40,482 bases of DNA, taken from Acidipila sp. (GTDB lineage Bacteria; Acidobacteriota; Terriglobia; Acidiferrales; UBA7541). Positions 8,787 through 16,951 of this stretch are shown piece after piece (the first letter of the stretch is position 1; the number at the start of each line of letters is the position of its first letter). Location of the stretch: positions 1-40,482 of the forward strand of contig JAAFGT010000032.1 in NCBI GenBank assembly GCA_010365215.1, given 5' to 3'. The position numbers and the translations under genes were made by a program. The notes below the pieces were generated by a model that saw only the letters and a program-made list of their open reading frames with translations, was not told the origin of the DNA and made no database searches.

Positions 8787-9728
8787 ATGAAAATTCTGGT
8801 TATTGGCGCTGGCGGATTGCTGGGAAGCGCGCTGGTTGAGCAGGGTCGCTCGCGCGGCGTCATCGGCGCCACAAAAAACGATGGCGACATTCGCGACGCC
8901 GCCGCTGTTCGCGCGCTGTTCCTGCGCACGCGCCCGGACTGCACCATACTCGCCGCGGCCTACGCCGATGTCGACGGCTGCGAACGGCAGCCCCATCTGG
9001 CCATAGAGGTGAACTTCAAGGGCGCCGCCCACGTGGCCCGCGCCGCGCTCGAATCCGGCTCGCGGCTGCTCTACGTCAGCACCGATTACGTTTTCGACGG
9101 CGCGAAGAATTCCCCCTACGAAATTAGCGACCCGCCGAATCCGCTCAGCGCCTACGGCCGGTCGAAAGCCGCCGGCGAAGCGGCGGTGCTCGAAATTCTG
9201 CCGCAGGCCTGCATCGTGCGCACCGCGCGGCTTTTCGGAACCACCGGCCACTGCTTCCCCGCCGCCATTCTCGAGCTCGCGGCAACCCGCGCGGAAATAT
9301 CTGTGGTCGACGACCAAATCGGCTCGCCCACCTTCCATTGCGATCTGGCCGGCGCGCTACTGCATTGCGCCGAAACGCGCACAGCAGGAGTCATCCACGC
9401 CACCAACGCCGGCGCGTGTTCCTGGTTCGACTTCGCGAAAGAGATACTTCGCGCCTCGGGCATGAACAAGGTTAGCGTCCGCGCGATCAGCAGTGGACAG
9501 TCGGGACGACTCGCACCCCGCCCAAAGTATTCCGTCCTTTCCAATACCAGCCTGCGCGCCTGCGGAATTTCTTTGCGCTCCTGGCAAGAGGCTCTGGCCG
9601 CCTACCTGGAAGAACGCCAAGCCGCGCAACAGCCCGGGCAACAGCACACACAACAACACCCACAACAGCCCGGCGCACCCGACGCGGTTCACCCGATCGC
9701 CGCCGGAACTGCCGGAAGGCCGCGATGA
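8787..9728 (+). CDS. rfbD: dTDP-4-dehydrorhamnose reductase
   Basis: The 313-residue short-chain-dehydrogenase-fold enzyme reduces dTDP-4-keto-L-rhamnose to dTDP-L-rhamnose. It has a dinucleotide-binding GAGGLLGSAL near the N-terminus, GDIRDAAAV, AAYADVDGCE, STDYVFDG and the catalytic YGRSKAAGE (Tyr-x3-Lys). The start is ATG 8787, giving the canonical MKILVIGAGGLLG N-terminus; the same frame is open further upstream but that is shadow sequence over rfbC. The C-terminal end (about the last 40 residues) is Gln/His/Pro-rich (QPGQQHTQQHPQQPG), unlike the family, and seems a low-complexity extension. It overlaps rfbA by four bases (ATGA). Confidence 0.92.
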   Translation: MKILVIGAGGLLGSALVEQGRSRGVIGATKNDGDIRDAAAVRALFLRTRPDCTILAAAYADVDGCERQPHLAIEVNFKGAAHVARAALESGSRLLYVSTDYVFDGAKNSPYEISDPPNPLSAYGRSKAAGEAAVLEILPQACIVRTARLFGTTGHCFPAAILELAATRAEISVVDDQIGSPTFHCDLAGALLHCAETRTAGVIHATNAGACSWFDFAKEILRASGMNKVSVRAISSGQSGRLAPRPKYSVLSNTSLRACGISLRSWQEALAAYLEERQAAQQPGQQHTQQHPQQPGAPDAVHPIAAGTAGRPR

Positions 9729-10501
9729 AAGGCATCATCCTGGCCGGCGGCACCGGCTCGCGCCTCTATCCGCTCACTCGCGTCACGAACAAACACCTGC
9801 TCCCCGTTTACGACAAGCCCATGATCTATTACCCGCTGCAGATCCTGGTGGACGCCGGAATCCGCGACATCCTCATCGTCTGCGGCGGAAACAGCGCCGG
9901 TGAGTTTTTGCGGCTGCTGCGCAATGGCGTCGATTTCGGCCTGCAACAGCTCAATTTTGCCTATCAGGAAGGTGAAGGCGGCATCGCCGACGCGCTGCGC
10001 CTGGCCGAATATTTTTCCGGCGGCGAAAAGATCTGCGTCGTGCTCGGCGATAATCTCATCGAGCGCGACATCCGCCAGGCCCGCGAAAAATTCGAGCGCC
10101 AGGACCGCGGCGCCATGGTGCTGCTGAAAGAAGTTCCCGACCCGCAGCGCTTCGGCGTCCCCGTATTCGAGGGCGAGCGCATCCTGCGCATCGAAGAAAA
10201 GCCGCAGTCCCCGCAGTCTCCCTATGCCGTGATCGGAATCTACTTTTACGACGGTACGGTCTTCAATCGCATCCGCACTCTGCAGCCCTCGGCGCGCGCC
10301 GAGTATGAAATCACCGACGTCAATAACTCTTACCTGCGCGACGGCCTGCTCTCCCATTCCCTCCTCGACGGCTGGTGGACCGACGCCGGAACGCTCGAAT
10401 CGCTGTGGCGCGCCAGCGGAATGGTCCGCGAAAAAGTGCGCGCGGCTCAGGGCCGCGGCGCCGAAAGCAAAGTTCGCGGCGCCGGAGCCACGCGCCCATG
10501 A
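9725..10501 (+). CDS. rfbA: Glucose-1-phosphate thymidylyltransferase (short form)
   Basis: The 258-residue nucleotidyltransferase makes dTDP-glucose from dTTP and glucose-1-phosphate. The N-terminal signature is intact: GIILAGGTGSRLYPLT, then NKHLLPVYDKPMIYYPLQ with its catalytic Lys/Asp, then LGDNLIE, EEKPQSPQSPYAVIGIYFYD and GWWTDAGTLESLW. The usual RmlA is about 290 residues with a C-terminal helical allosteric segment; here the family match ends near residue 235 and is followed by a basic, Ala/Gly/Arg tail, so this is the short form. It overlaps both neighbours by four bases, indicating translational coupling. Confidence 0.92.
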   Translation: MKGIILAGGTGSRLYPLTRVTNKHLLPVYDKPMIYYPLQILVDAGIRDILIVCGGNSAGEFLRLLRNGVDFGLQQLNFAYQEGEGGIADALRLAEYFSGGEKICVVLGDNLIERDIRQAREKFERQDRGAMVLLKEVPDPQRFGVPVFEGERILRIEEKPQSPQSPYAVIGIYFYDGTVFNRIRTLQPSARAEYEITDVNNSYLRDGLLSHSLLDGWWTDAGTLESLWRASGMVREKVRAAQGRGAESKVRGAGATRP

Positions 10502-11523
10502 CTCGCGTCCTGGTCACCGGCGGCGCTGGATTCATCGGCTCCAACTTCGTTCACTACCTGCTGGAAAAATATCCCGACTACCGCATCGTCGTGGTCGACA
10601 AGCTCACCTATGCCGGAAACCTCAAAAATCTGGAAAACGCTCTGCAGAATCCGCGCCTGCAATTCGTGCGTCTGGACATCTGCGATCCCGCGGTAACCGA
10701 AGCCGCGCAGGGCTGCGACCTGGCGGTGCATTTTGCCGCCGAAACCCACGTCGACCGCAGCATCGAAGACGCCGCCGCGTTTACGCGCACCAATGTCGAG
10801 GGCACCTGGCGCATAGCGGAAGCCTGCCGCGCGAATCGCCTGCGCCGTTTCCTCCAGGTCAGCACCGACGAGGTTTATGGCAGCTTGGGGCCCGCCGGCA
10901 AATTCACCGAGACTTCCCCGCTGAACCCCAGCAGCCCTTATGCCGCCACCAAAGCGGCTGCCGACCTGATGGTCCTCTCGCTCGTCCGTACCCACGGCTT
11001 TCCCGCGATCGTCACGCGCTGCTCCAACAATTACGGGCCTTACCAGTTTCCTGAAAAATTTATTCCCTTGATCATCGCGCAGGCGCTCGACAATCAGCCC
11101 CTGCCGCTTTATGGCGACGGGCTTAACGTCCGCGATTGGATACATGTCTCCGACCACTGCCGCGCGCTCGATCTGATTCTTCACTACGGACGCGACGCCG
11201 AGATCTACAACATCGGCGGCGACTGCGAGCGCCGCAACATCGATGTAGCCCGCGCGATTCTGCGCAGCATGGGCAAGCCCGAAAGCCTGATTCAATTCGT
11301 CTCCGACCGCCCCTGCCACGACCGCCGTTACGCTCTCGACTCCAGCAAACTGGCAAACGAGCTGGGTTGGCGGCCGCTGGAAAACTTTGAGGCTGGGCTC
11401 ACCGCCACGCTGCGCTGGTATCAGCAGCACTCCGCCTGGCTCGACCAGACGCGCAGCGGAGAATATCGCGATTACTTCGAGAGAAATTATCTGCGCCGCG
11501 CGGCCACTCTCCCGGCGCATTGA
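10498..11523 (+). CDS. rfbB: dTDP-glucose 4,6-dehydratase
   Basis: The 341-residue extended SDR enzyme converts dTDP-glucose to dTDP-4-keto-6-deoxyglucose. It starts at ATG 10498 (MTRVLVTGGAGFIGSNFVHYLL), overlapping rfbA. It shows the NAD-binding GGAGFIGSN, HFAAETHVDRSI, STDEVYGSLG with the catalytic Thr-Asp-Glu triad, YAATKAAADLM (Tyr-x3-Lys), NNYGPYQFPEKFIPL and GDGLNVRDWIHVSDHC. Length and motifs are standard. With rfbC, rfbD and rfbA it completes dTDP-L-rhamnose synthesis for cell-surface polysaccharide, alongside the upstream glycosyltransferase genes. Confidence 0.95.
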   Translation: MTRVLVTGGAGFIGSNFVHYLLEKYPDYRIVVVDKLTYAGNLKNLENALQNPRLQFVRLDICDPAVTEAAQGCDLAVHFAAETHVDRSIEDAAAFTRTNVEGTWRIAEACRANRLRRFLQVSTDEVYGSLGPAGKFTETSPLNPSSPYAATKAAADLMVLSLVRTHGFPAIVTRCSNNYGPYQFPEKFIPLIIAQALDNQPLPLYGDGLNVRDWIHVSDHCRALDLILHYGRDAEIYNIGGDCERRNIDVARAILRSMGKPESLIQFVSDRPCHDRRYALDSSKLANELGWRPLENFEAGLTATLRWYQQHSAWLDQTRSGEYRDYFERNYLRRAATLPAH

Positions 11524-11621
11524 GCACTGCGATTTGTTCGTAGTAGGTTGATTTGGTAGCAAGAAGCAACAAGCATGACGGAGCAACACCGCCTGCGAGC
11601 TTAGGCATCCACTAGATAGCC

Positions 11622-12824
11622 ATGCTGAGAAGCGAAACCCTCATCGTCGCCCTCGACGCCCTGCGCGCCAACAAGGTGAAAGCTTTCCTCACCATGCTGG
11701 GCGTGGTGATCGGCAGCGCCTGCATCGTACTCGTGGTCACCGTCGCGCTCACCGGGAAAAACTACATCCTTTCGGTCATCGAAGGCGTCGGCTCCAACCT
11801 GGTGTACGCCCAGGCGCTGCGCTCCGGCCCGCCGCAAACCGCCGTGCTGGCCGATGAGATCACCGTCGGCGACCTGGAAGCGGTGCGCGAGGGAATCCCG
11901 CAAATCAAGGAAGCAGGCGCCAGCCGCGATCTCAGCCTCAGCGTGATCGTCGACGGCGTGGAACGCGCCGTCACCGTGGTCGGCATCACTTCCGGTTTCC
12001 AGCAGATTCGCAACCTGGTAGTCGTTCGCGGACGCCTGCTCGACGACGACGACCTGGCCGCGCGCAGCAAAGTCACCGCGATCACTGAGGAGCTTGCCGC
12101 GCACGCCTTCCCCCACGACGATCCCATCGGCCAGACGCTGCGTGTGGGCGAGCTGCGCTTCACCGTTGTGGGCGTTTTTCGCGAGCGCGTGGCCACTTTC
12201 GGCCAGTCCGAAATCGAAGCGGAGTCCGCGCTGATCCCTCTCGGGCTGCTGAAGTACTACACTGGCAACGATTATCTGCGCGTGCTCTACGCCCAGGCCC
12301 GCCGCCCGGAGGATGTAGCCAGCGTGACGCGCCAGGTCACGGAAGTGTTACGCACCCGCCATCGCCCGGAGGCCACCTACACGGTCAAGAATCTCACCGC
12401 GCTGCTCGATGCCGCCCGGCTGATCTCGCTGGTCCTCTCCATCATCCTGGTCATCGTCGCGGCAATTGCACTGGTCATCAGCGGTGTGGGTATCATGAAC
12501 ATCATGCTGGTCACCGTCACCGAGCGCACGCGGGAGATCGGGGTGCGTATGGCCATTGGCGCGCCCCGCGGCGAAATTCGCTGGCAGTTCCTGATCGAAG
12601 CCCTGATCATCAGCGGCACGGGAGCAATTGTGGGGATTCTGATCGCCGTCAGCATCCCGCTGCTGGTAAAGCCCTGGCTGCCCGGCAGCATTTCCATTTC
12701 CGTTTCCTGGGTCTCCATCCTGTTGGCTTTCGGCGTCACCTGTCTTTCCGGCGTTCTTTTCGGTTATCTACCGGCCAATCGCGCCGCTAAACTCCAGCCC
12801 ACTGAATCCTTGCGATATGAATAG
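11622..12824 (+). CDS. MacB/FtsX-type ABC transporter permease without an ATPase domain
   Basis: The 400-residue protein has an N-terminal helix (KAFLTMLGVVIGSACIVLVVTVAL), a periplasmic MacB core domain of about 230 residues, and three C-terminal helices of the FtsX family (LISLVLSIILVIVAAIALVISGVGIMNIMLVTVTERTREIGVRMAIGAPRGEI, then two more). The conserved ERTREIGVRMAIGA cytoplasmic motif couples to an ABC ATPase. MacB itself carries the ATPase at its N-terminus, but here the protein begins directly at the membrane domain, and no lolD-like ATPase gene adjoins. It overlaps the downstream TolC gene by eight bases. It probably works with the adaptor at 3235 and a separately encoded ATPase. Confidence 0.85.
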   Translation: MLRSETLIVALDALRANKVKAFLTMLGVVIGSACIVLVVTVALTGKNYILSVIEGVGSNLVYAQALRSGPPQTAVLADEITVGDLEAVREGIPQIKEAGASRDLSLSVIVDGVERAVTVVGITSGFQQIRNLVVVRGRLLDDDDLAARSKVTAITEELAAHAFPHDDPIGQTLRVGELRFTVVGVFRERVATFGQSEIEAESALIPLGLLKYYTGNDYLRVLYAQARRPEDVASVTRQVTEVLRTRHRPEATYTVKNLTALLDAARLISLVLSIILVIVAAIALVISGVGIMNIMLVTVTERTREIGVRMAIGAPRGEIRWQFLIEALIISGTGAIVGILIAVSIPLLVKPWLPGSISISVSWVSILLAFGVTCLSGVLFGYLPANRAAKLQPTESLRYE

Positions 12825-14256
12825 CTTCCAATTTTTCAAAAATCTTTTCTCGCAGGCTCGCGCTTTTGCCCCTCGCTTCAGCGCCGCGTCCGCGCTGCTG
12901 ATCGGCATGTTCGCGCTGGGCTTGGCTACGCGCGCACAGGAACAGCCCGCCCATGACCCCGCTACTCCGGAACCACCAACCCAAGACGCCGACCAGCGCA
13001 CCGACACCATCCCCTCCGCCCGCTTGACCTTGAAAAGCGCGGTAAGCCAGGCCCTCCAGAGCAGCCGCGAAGTTGCCCTGGCGCGCTTGCAAGCCAGCGT
13101 CGCGGAAAAATCCGCCGGAATCACTCGCGCCCGCTTTATGCCGAATCTTTATACGGGCTCCGGCATCGCCTATTCCAATGGCTTTCCTCAAACGCCCGGT
13201 GGCGCCGCGCCGTCGCTCTTTAACTTGTCTTACATACAAACGGTATTCAATCCGCCGCTGCGCGGCGAGCTTCGTGCCGCGCAAACTCGCACCGACATCC
13301 AGCGCCTCGAAGCCGACCGTGTGCGCGACAACGTCATCGTCAGCACCGCCTCTACCTACTTCGAGCTGGCCAACGTGCGCCACGCTCTGGCGTTGCTCCG
13401 CAAGGAACGCTCCAGCGCCACGCGTATTATGGACCTGACCCGTGACCGCGTCGTCGCCGGCCTCGAACTGCCCATCGAGCTCACCCGCTCTGAGCTTTCT
13501 GCCGCGCGCGTAGAACAGCAGAATCTGCGTTTCGAAGGGCGCGAGGACGTTCTCGAAGCGCAGCTTCGCGACCTCTGCGGCCTCGCTCCCGACCGCCGCG
13601 TCATTCTTGCCGACCAGCCGGAAATGCTCCCCGCCTTGCCCGCCGCCGGCCAGGCCGACCAGCCCCTTCCCGAGTTGGTCAGCCTGGGCATCGCCAGCAG
13701 CATCGAGCTCAAGCAAGCACAGCTCGAGTATCAAGCCCGCCAGCAACACCTGCATGGCGAACGCGGCGGCTACTGGCCCACCGTAGACGTAGTCGGCGAA
13801 TACAGCCTGCTCAGCAAAATCAATAACTACGACAAATTCTTCAAGCGCTTCCAGCGCAACAACCTCAACCTTGGCCTGCAGATTACCGTTCCCATTTACA
13901 GCGCCAACACTCGCGCCGCCGTCGATTTCGCCCGGGCCAACCTTTCCGCCGCGGAGCTACAGGTGCGCTCGCGCCGCACCCAGGTGGAAAACGACGTGCG
14001 CCGCGAGGCTCGCTATACTCGCGAGCTGGAATCCGGCCGCGAGGTCGCGCGCCTCGAGCTCAAGCTTGCTCAGGAAGATTTGCGCGTGCTTCAGGCGCGC
14101 TTCGACGAAGGCCGCGCCGGCCTGCGCGACATGGAGAAATTGCGCCTCGAAGAAACCACTCGCTGGCTGGCCTACATCGACGCCGACTTCGAGTACCAAA
14201 AAGCTCGTCTCGAACTGCTCCGCCAGACCGGCCAACTGGCGTCTATACTTCAGTAA
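12817..14256 (+). CDS. TolC-family outer-membrane efflux protein
   Basis: The 479-residue protein has an N-terminal export signal (about residues 16-41, ending ATRAQEQ), then two repeated outer-membrane efflux halves. Each has helical coiled-coil and strand segments, for example LTLKSAVSQALQSSREVALARLQASVAEKSAGITRARFMPNLY and, in the second half, VSLGIASSIELKQAQLEYQARQQHLHGERGGYWPTVDVVGEY. Length and repeat match TolC/CusC-type trimeric channels. Start ATG 12817 lies inside the end of the permease gene (eight-base overlap), so the two are translationally coupled. It should form the outer-membrane exit duct for the MacB-type permease and the adaptor encoded at 3235. Confidence 0.9.
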   Translation: MNSFQFFKNLFSQARAFAPRFSAASALLIGMFALGLATRAQEQPAHDPATPEPPTQDADQRTDTIPSARLTLKSAVSQALQSSREVALARLQASVAEKSAGITRARFMPNLYTGSGIAYSNGFPQTPGGAAPSLFNLSYIQTVFNPPLRGELRAAQTRTDIQRLEADRVRDNVIVSTASTYFELANVRHALALLRKERSSATRIMDLTRDRVVAGLELPIELTRSELSAARVEQQNLRFEGREDVLEAQLRDLCGLAPDRRVILADQPEMLPALPAAGQADQPLPELVSLGIASSIELKQAQLEYQARQQHLHGERGGYWPTVDVVGEYSLLSKINNYDKFFKRFQRNNLNLGLQITVPIYSANTRAAVDFARANLSAAELQVRSRRTQVENDVRREARYTRELESGREVARLELKLAQEDLRVLQARFDEGRAGLRDMEKLRLEETTRWLAYIDADFEYQKARLELLRQTGQLASILQ

Positions 14257-14273
14257 CATTCGCCAGCATCGGA

Positions 14274-14303
14274 TTGGGCGATTCGCTTCGATTCGGGTAT
14301 AAT
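14274..14303 (+). promoter_or_regulatory. Candidate sigma-70 promoter of the hpnJ module
   Basis: TTGGGC (14274-14279), an 18-base spacer and a perfect TATAAT (14298-14303) lie just after the TolC stop. The transcript would start near 14310, leaving a leader of about 180 bases before hpnJ. The -35 match is weak (3 of 6). Confidence 0.45.
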
Positions 14304-14313
14304 TGCCGTTCCA

Positions 14314-14361
14314 GCTCTCCGTCCTTCCAAGGGGAAACTTGTTCCACCCAGCGCGGAGAGC
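14314..14361 (+). promoter_or_regulatory. Hairpin at the start of the hpnJ leader
   Basis: GCTCTCCG (14314-14321) and CGGAGAGC (14354-14361) are exact 8-bp complementary arms around a 32-base loop, which contains a smaller TTCC/GGAA pairing. It begins about four bases after the predicted transcript start. It could stabilise the mRNA or act as a regulatory element; it matches no riboswitch I recognise. Confidence 0.4.
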
Positions 14362-14451
14362 CCTGCGCGCCTCCCGGTAGAGCCTCGATTTGTGCGACTC
14401 TGACGGTCTTAGGCGGCGGTTTCATAAACCGATTTGGGTGCCCGATTTTGG

Positions 14452-14489
14452 TAGTCGAATTTGGGGGTAGTAGTCGAATTTGGGGGTAG
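14452..14489 (+). repeat. Exact 19-bp tandem duplication carrying the hpnJ ribosome site
   Basis: TAGTCGAATTTGGGGGTAG occurs twice head to tail (14452-14470 and 14471-14489), abutting the first hpnJ ATG at 14490. Each copy has a GGGGG run that can serve as a ribosome-binding site, so the translation signal itself has been duplicated. Confidence 0.85.
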
Positions 14490-15998
14490 ATGATGAGTTC
14501 GTCCGTAATGAAGACCCTGCTGTTGAACCCGCCGAGCTTCGAGAATTTCGACGGCGGCGCCAGCTCGCGCTGGCCGGCGACTCGCGAGATTGAATCCTAC
14601 TGGTACCCCGTCTGGCTGGCCTACCCGGCCGGCATGTTGCCCGGAAGCCGGCTGCTCGACGCTGGCCCGCACAAAATCACCCCGGCGGAAACCGTGCGTA
14701 TCGCTGCCGGCTACGACTTCGTGGTTTTATTTACCTCCACCGTTGGCTTTAACAGCGATCTGCGCCTGGCTCGCGAAATGAAAGCTGCCAAGCCCGACCT
14801 GAAAATCTGCTTCGTCGGCCCGCATGTCCAGACCCAGCCGGACCGCAGCCTCAACCAGAGCGCCGATATCGACTTCATCGTGCGCGGCGAATTTGAGCTC
14901 GCCGTGGTGGCTTTCGCCGAGGGACATCCGCTCGAATCCATCGAGAACGTCAGCTACCGCAAAAATGGCCGCATCGTTCACAATAACGAACGCGACAAAC
15001 TGCACACCGAAGAGCTCGACGCCCTGCCCTTCGTCACCGAAGTGTATAAGCGCGATCTGACCATCGAAAAATACACCGTGCCCTTCCTGATGCATCCCTT
15101 TGTTTCCTTTTATACTTCGCGCGGCTGCCCCGCCCTGTGCACGTTTTGCATGTGGCCGCAGACTCTCTCCGGCCACGCTTGGAGGGTGCGCTCGAATGAC
15201 AACGTCGCCCGCGAGCTCGCTCAGGCCTATAAAATGTTTCCGCAGGCCAAAGAGTTTTACTTCGACGACGACACGTTTAACATCCGCAAAGACCGCGTCA
15301 TCGACCTCTGCAAGCGCTTCGCGAAAATCGGCTGCCGCTGGAGCGCCAACGCCCGCGTGCACAGCGACTACGAAACTCTGAAAGCCATGTCCGACGGCGG
15401 CGGCCGCCTGCTCATCGTGGGTTTTGAATCGGGCGACGCGCAAATCCTCAAGAACGTCAAGAAGGGCGCCACCCTGGAGATGGCTCGCACCTTCATGAAG
15501 AACTGCAAAAAAGTCGGTATCCGCGTGCACGGCGATTTCATCATCGGCCTCCCCGGCGAAACCAAGGAGACCATCGCCAAGACCATCGAATTCGCCAAGG
15601 AGCTCGACTGCGAGACCATTCAGGTCTCGCTCGCCCACGCCATGCCCGGCACCGAGCTTTACACTTTCGCCGACCAGAACGGCTTCCTCGCCACCGAAGC
15701 TCTCGCCGACGCTGGCGGCCACCAGCTTCCCCACTTGCAGTATCCCGGCATCTCGCGCGACGAAATGCTGGACGGCGTCAATCGCTTCTACGACGATTAC
15801 TATTTCCGCCCCCGCGTCGCCTGGCGTATCGTCCGCGAAGCGCTGTGGGATTCCAGCGAACGCAAGCGCCTCTACGACGAAGCCGTCAGCTTTCTCAAGC
15901 TGCGCCGCGAGCGCGTCAAAATCGCGCGCCAGGGCATGACCAAGAAGCCCCTGGTCGCCGTCGCCGCGCCGTCCAGTTCCGGCCCAGCCGCGGATTAA
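14490..15998 (+). CDS. hpnJ: Hopanoid biosynthesis B12-binding radical SAM protein HpnJ
   Basis: The 502-residue cytosolic enzyme starts with MKTLLLNPPSFENFDGGA after a few extra residues; ATG 14508 is an alternative start. Residues about 8-150 are a B12-binding-like Rossmann domain (GYDFVVLFTSTVGFNSD, ICFVGPHVQTQP). Then the radical SAM core has the cluster motif Cys213-x3-Cys217-x2-Cys220 (RGCPALCTFCMWPQTLSG), DDDTFN, and GDFIIGLPGETKET. The FENFDGG and SYWYPVWLAYPAG stretches are characteristic of HpnJ. In Burkholderia, HpnJ is needed to turn bacteriohopanetetrol glucosamine into the cyclitol ether. It leads a four-gene module ending in hpnI; hpnK (deacetylase) is not in the window. Confidence 0.88.
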   Translation: MMSSSVMKTLLLNPPSFENFDGGASSRWPATREIESYWYPVWLAYPAGMLPGSRLLDAGPHKITPAETVRIAAGYDFVVLFTSTVGFNSDLRLAREMKAAKPDLKICFVGPHVQTQPDRSLNQSADIDFIVRGEFELAVVAFAEGHPLESIENVSYRKNGRIVHNNERDKLHTEELDALPFVTEVYKRDLTIEKYTVPFLMHPFVSFYTSRGCPALCTFCMWPQTLSGHAWRVRSNDNVARELAQAYKMFPQAKEFYFDDDTFNIRKDRVIDLCKRFAKIGCRWSANARVHSDYETLKAMSDGGGRLLIVGFESGDAQILKNVKKGATLEMARTFMKNCKKVGIRVHGDFIIGLPGETKETIAKTIEFAKELDCETIQVSLAHAMPGTELYTFADQNGFLATEALADAGGHQLPHLQYPGISRDEMLDGVNRFYDDYYFRPRVAWRIVREALWDSSERKRLYDEAVSFLKLRRERVKIARQGMTKKPLVAVAAPSSSGPAAD

Positions 15999-16010
15999 TT
16001 CACTCGCTGC

Positions 16011-16481
16011 ATGCCTGCCGTGCACACTTTGCGGACGAAGACCTTCGTCCTGATCGCCCTCATGGTTTTATTCGGCTCCTCGGGCGACGTCCTCCTCGGC
16101 AAAGGCATGAAGGAAGTCGGCAAGCTAACCGCCTGGACCCTCCCCGCGCTGTTTCATTTTCTCTTGCCCGCTTTATTAAATCCTACCGTCTGGCTGGGCA
16201 TCTCGTGCCTGCTGCTTTTCTTTCTGGCCTACATGATCGTGCTCAGTTGGGCGGATTTCAGTTACGTCCTCCCCGCCTCCGCCGCCGGCTACGCCGTTGT
16301 CCCGCTCCTCGGCCACCTGTTCCTTGGTGAAGCCGTCAGCCCGCTGCGTTGGACCGGCGTCGCCTTCATCTGCGTCGGCGTAGTGCTGGTAGGCAACACG
16401 CCGCCAAGCACTACCACTCTCGCACCCGCTCCCGCGCCCGCGCGTTCCGCCTCCCACGCGCCAGCCGCGACGGGGAGCTGA
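16011..16481 (+). CDS. Small EamA/SMR-like membrane protein (first of a pair)
   Basis: The 156-residue protein has four predicted helices: FVLIALMVLFGSSGDVLLGKG, LLPALLNPTVWLGISCLLLFFLAYMIVL, FSYVLPASAAGYAVVPLLGHLFLGE and WTGVAFICVGVVLVG. Its C-terminal tail of about 30 residues is Pro/Ala-rich. The GEAVSPLRWTGVAFICVGVVLV end is typical of the drug/metabolite transporter superfamily, in half-size form that must dimerise. It starts 12 bases after hpnJ and is followed after two bases by a second such gene. The arrangement recalls ArnE/ArnF, two small subunits that flip a lipid-linked aminosugar. A role in moving hopanoid glycolipids is inference from position. Confidence 0.75.
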   Translation: MPAVHTLRTKTFVLIALMVLFGSSGDVLLGKGMKEVGKLTAWTLPALFHFLLPALLNPTVWLGISCLLLFFLAYMIVLSWADFSYVLPASAAGYAVVPLLGHLFLGEAVSPLRWTGVAFICVGVVLVGNTPPSTTTLAPAPAPARSASHAPAATGS

Positions 16482-16483
16482 CC

Positions 16484-16852
16484 GTGCGCAACACCATCCT
16501 CGTCTTCCTGGTCACCGTCGCCGGCACCCTCGGTGAGATGTCCGTCGGCCGCGCCATGAAAGATATCGGCGAGGTCACGCGCTTCACCCCTCGCGCAATT
16601 TTCCGCGTGGTCCTGCAATCCATGGCGCGTCCCTTCATGTGGCTGGGCCTTCTTCTCATGGCCGTGGCGTTCTTTTCCCTTCTGCTGCTGCTCTCCTGGG
16701 AAAACGTCAGCTTCGCCGTGCCCGTCACCGCGCTCAGCTATGTCATCGCCGCGGTGGGAGCGAAATTTCTTCTGCGGGAAGAAGTCAGCGGCCTCCGCTG
16801 GCTTGGCGTAGGGATGGTTGTCGTGGGCGTAAGTCTGGTCTGGGCCGGTTAG
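16484..16852 (+). CDS. Small EamA/SMR-like membrane protein (second of a pair)
   Basis: The 122-residue four-helix protein contains NTILVFLVTVAGTLGEMSVGRAM, FMWLGLLLMAVAFFSLLLLLSWENVS, FAVPVTALSYVIAAVGAKFLLREE and GLRWLGVGMVVVGVSLVWAG. GTG 16484 is chosen because GGGGAG sits six bases upstream, and the frame upstream of it overlaps the first gene. The protein is alignable to its neighbour (both have G(D/E)x3GxxMK(E/D)(V/I)G after helix one and the LRWxGVxxxxVGVxLV end), so the pair arose by duplication and probably forms a heterodimer. Last gene before a 99-base gap preceding hpnI. Confidence 0.75.
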   Translation: MRNTILVFLVTVAGTLGEMSVGRAMKDIGEVTRFTPRAIFRVVLQSMARPFMWLGLLLMAVAFFSLLLLLSWENVSFAVPVTALSYVIAAVGAKFLLREEVSGLRWLGVGMVVVGVSLVWAG

Positions 16853-16951
16853 CGACTTTTCACTGGGTTAAATCAGTGGGTTAAAATTGTCTCGTAGGTC
16901 ACACTTGCGTAGTAGGCTGGGCTTATCTAGCAAGCCAGAAAAAGTCTAAGC

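Noticed and set aside
8361-9728. Extended 455-codon reading of the rfbD frame
   Set aside because: The first 142 codons overlap rfbC and are unrelated to the family; the canonical start MKILVIGAGG is at 8787.
14727-16025. Long minus-strand open frame (about 432 codons) opposite hpnJ
   Set aside because: It lies entirely opposite the well-motif-supported hpnJ gene and shows no family motifs; it is a GC-driven shadow.
11540-16951. Similar TAGTAGG...CAAG...AAGCATG stretches upstream of 11622 and upstream of hpnI
   Set aside because: Matches are short and gapped; I cannot separate them from chance without a search.
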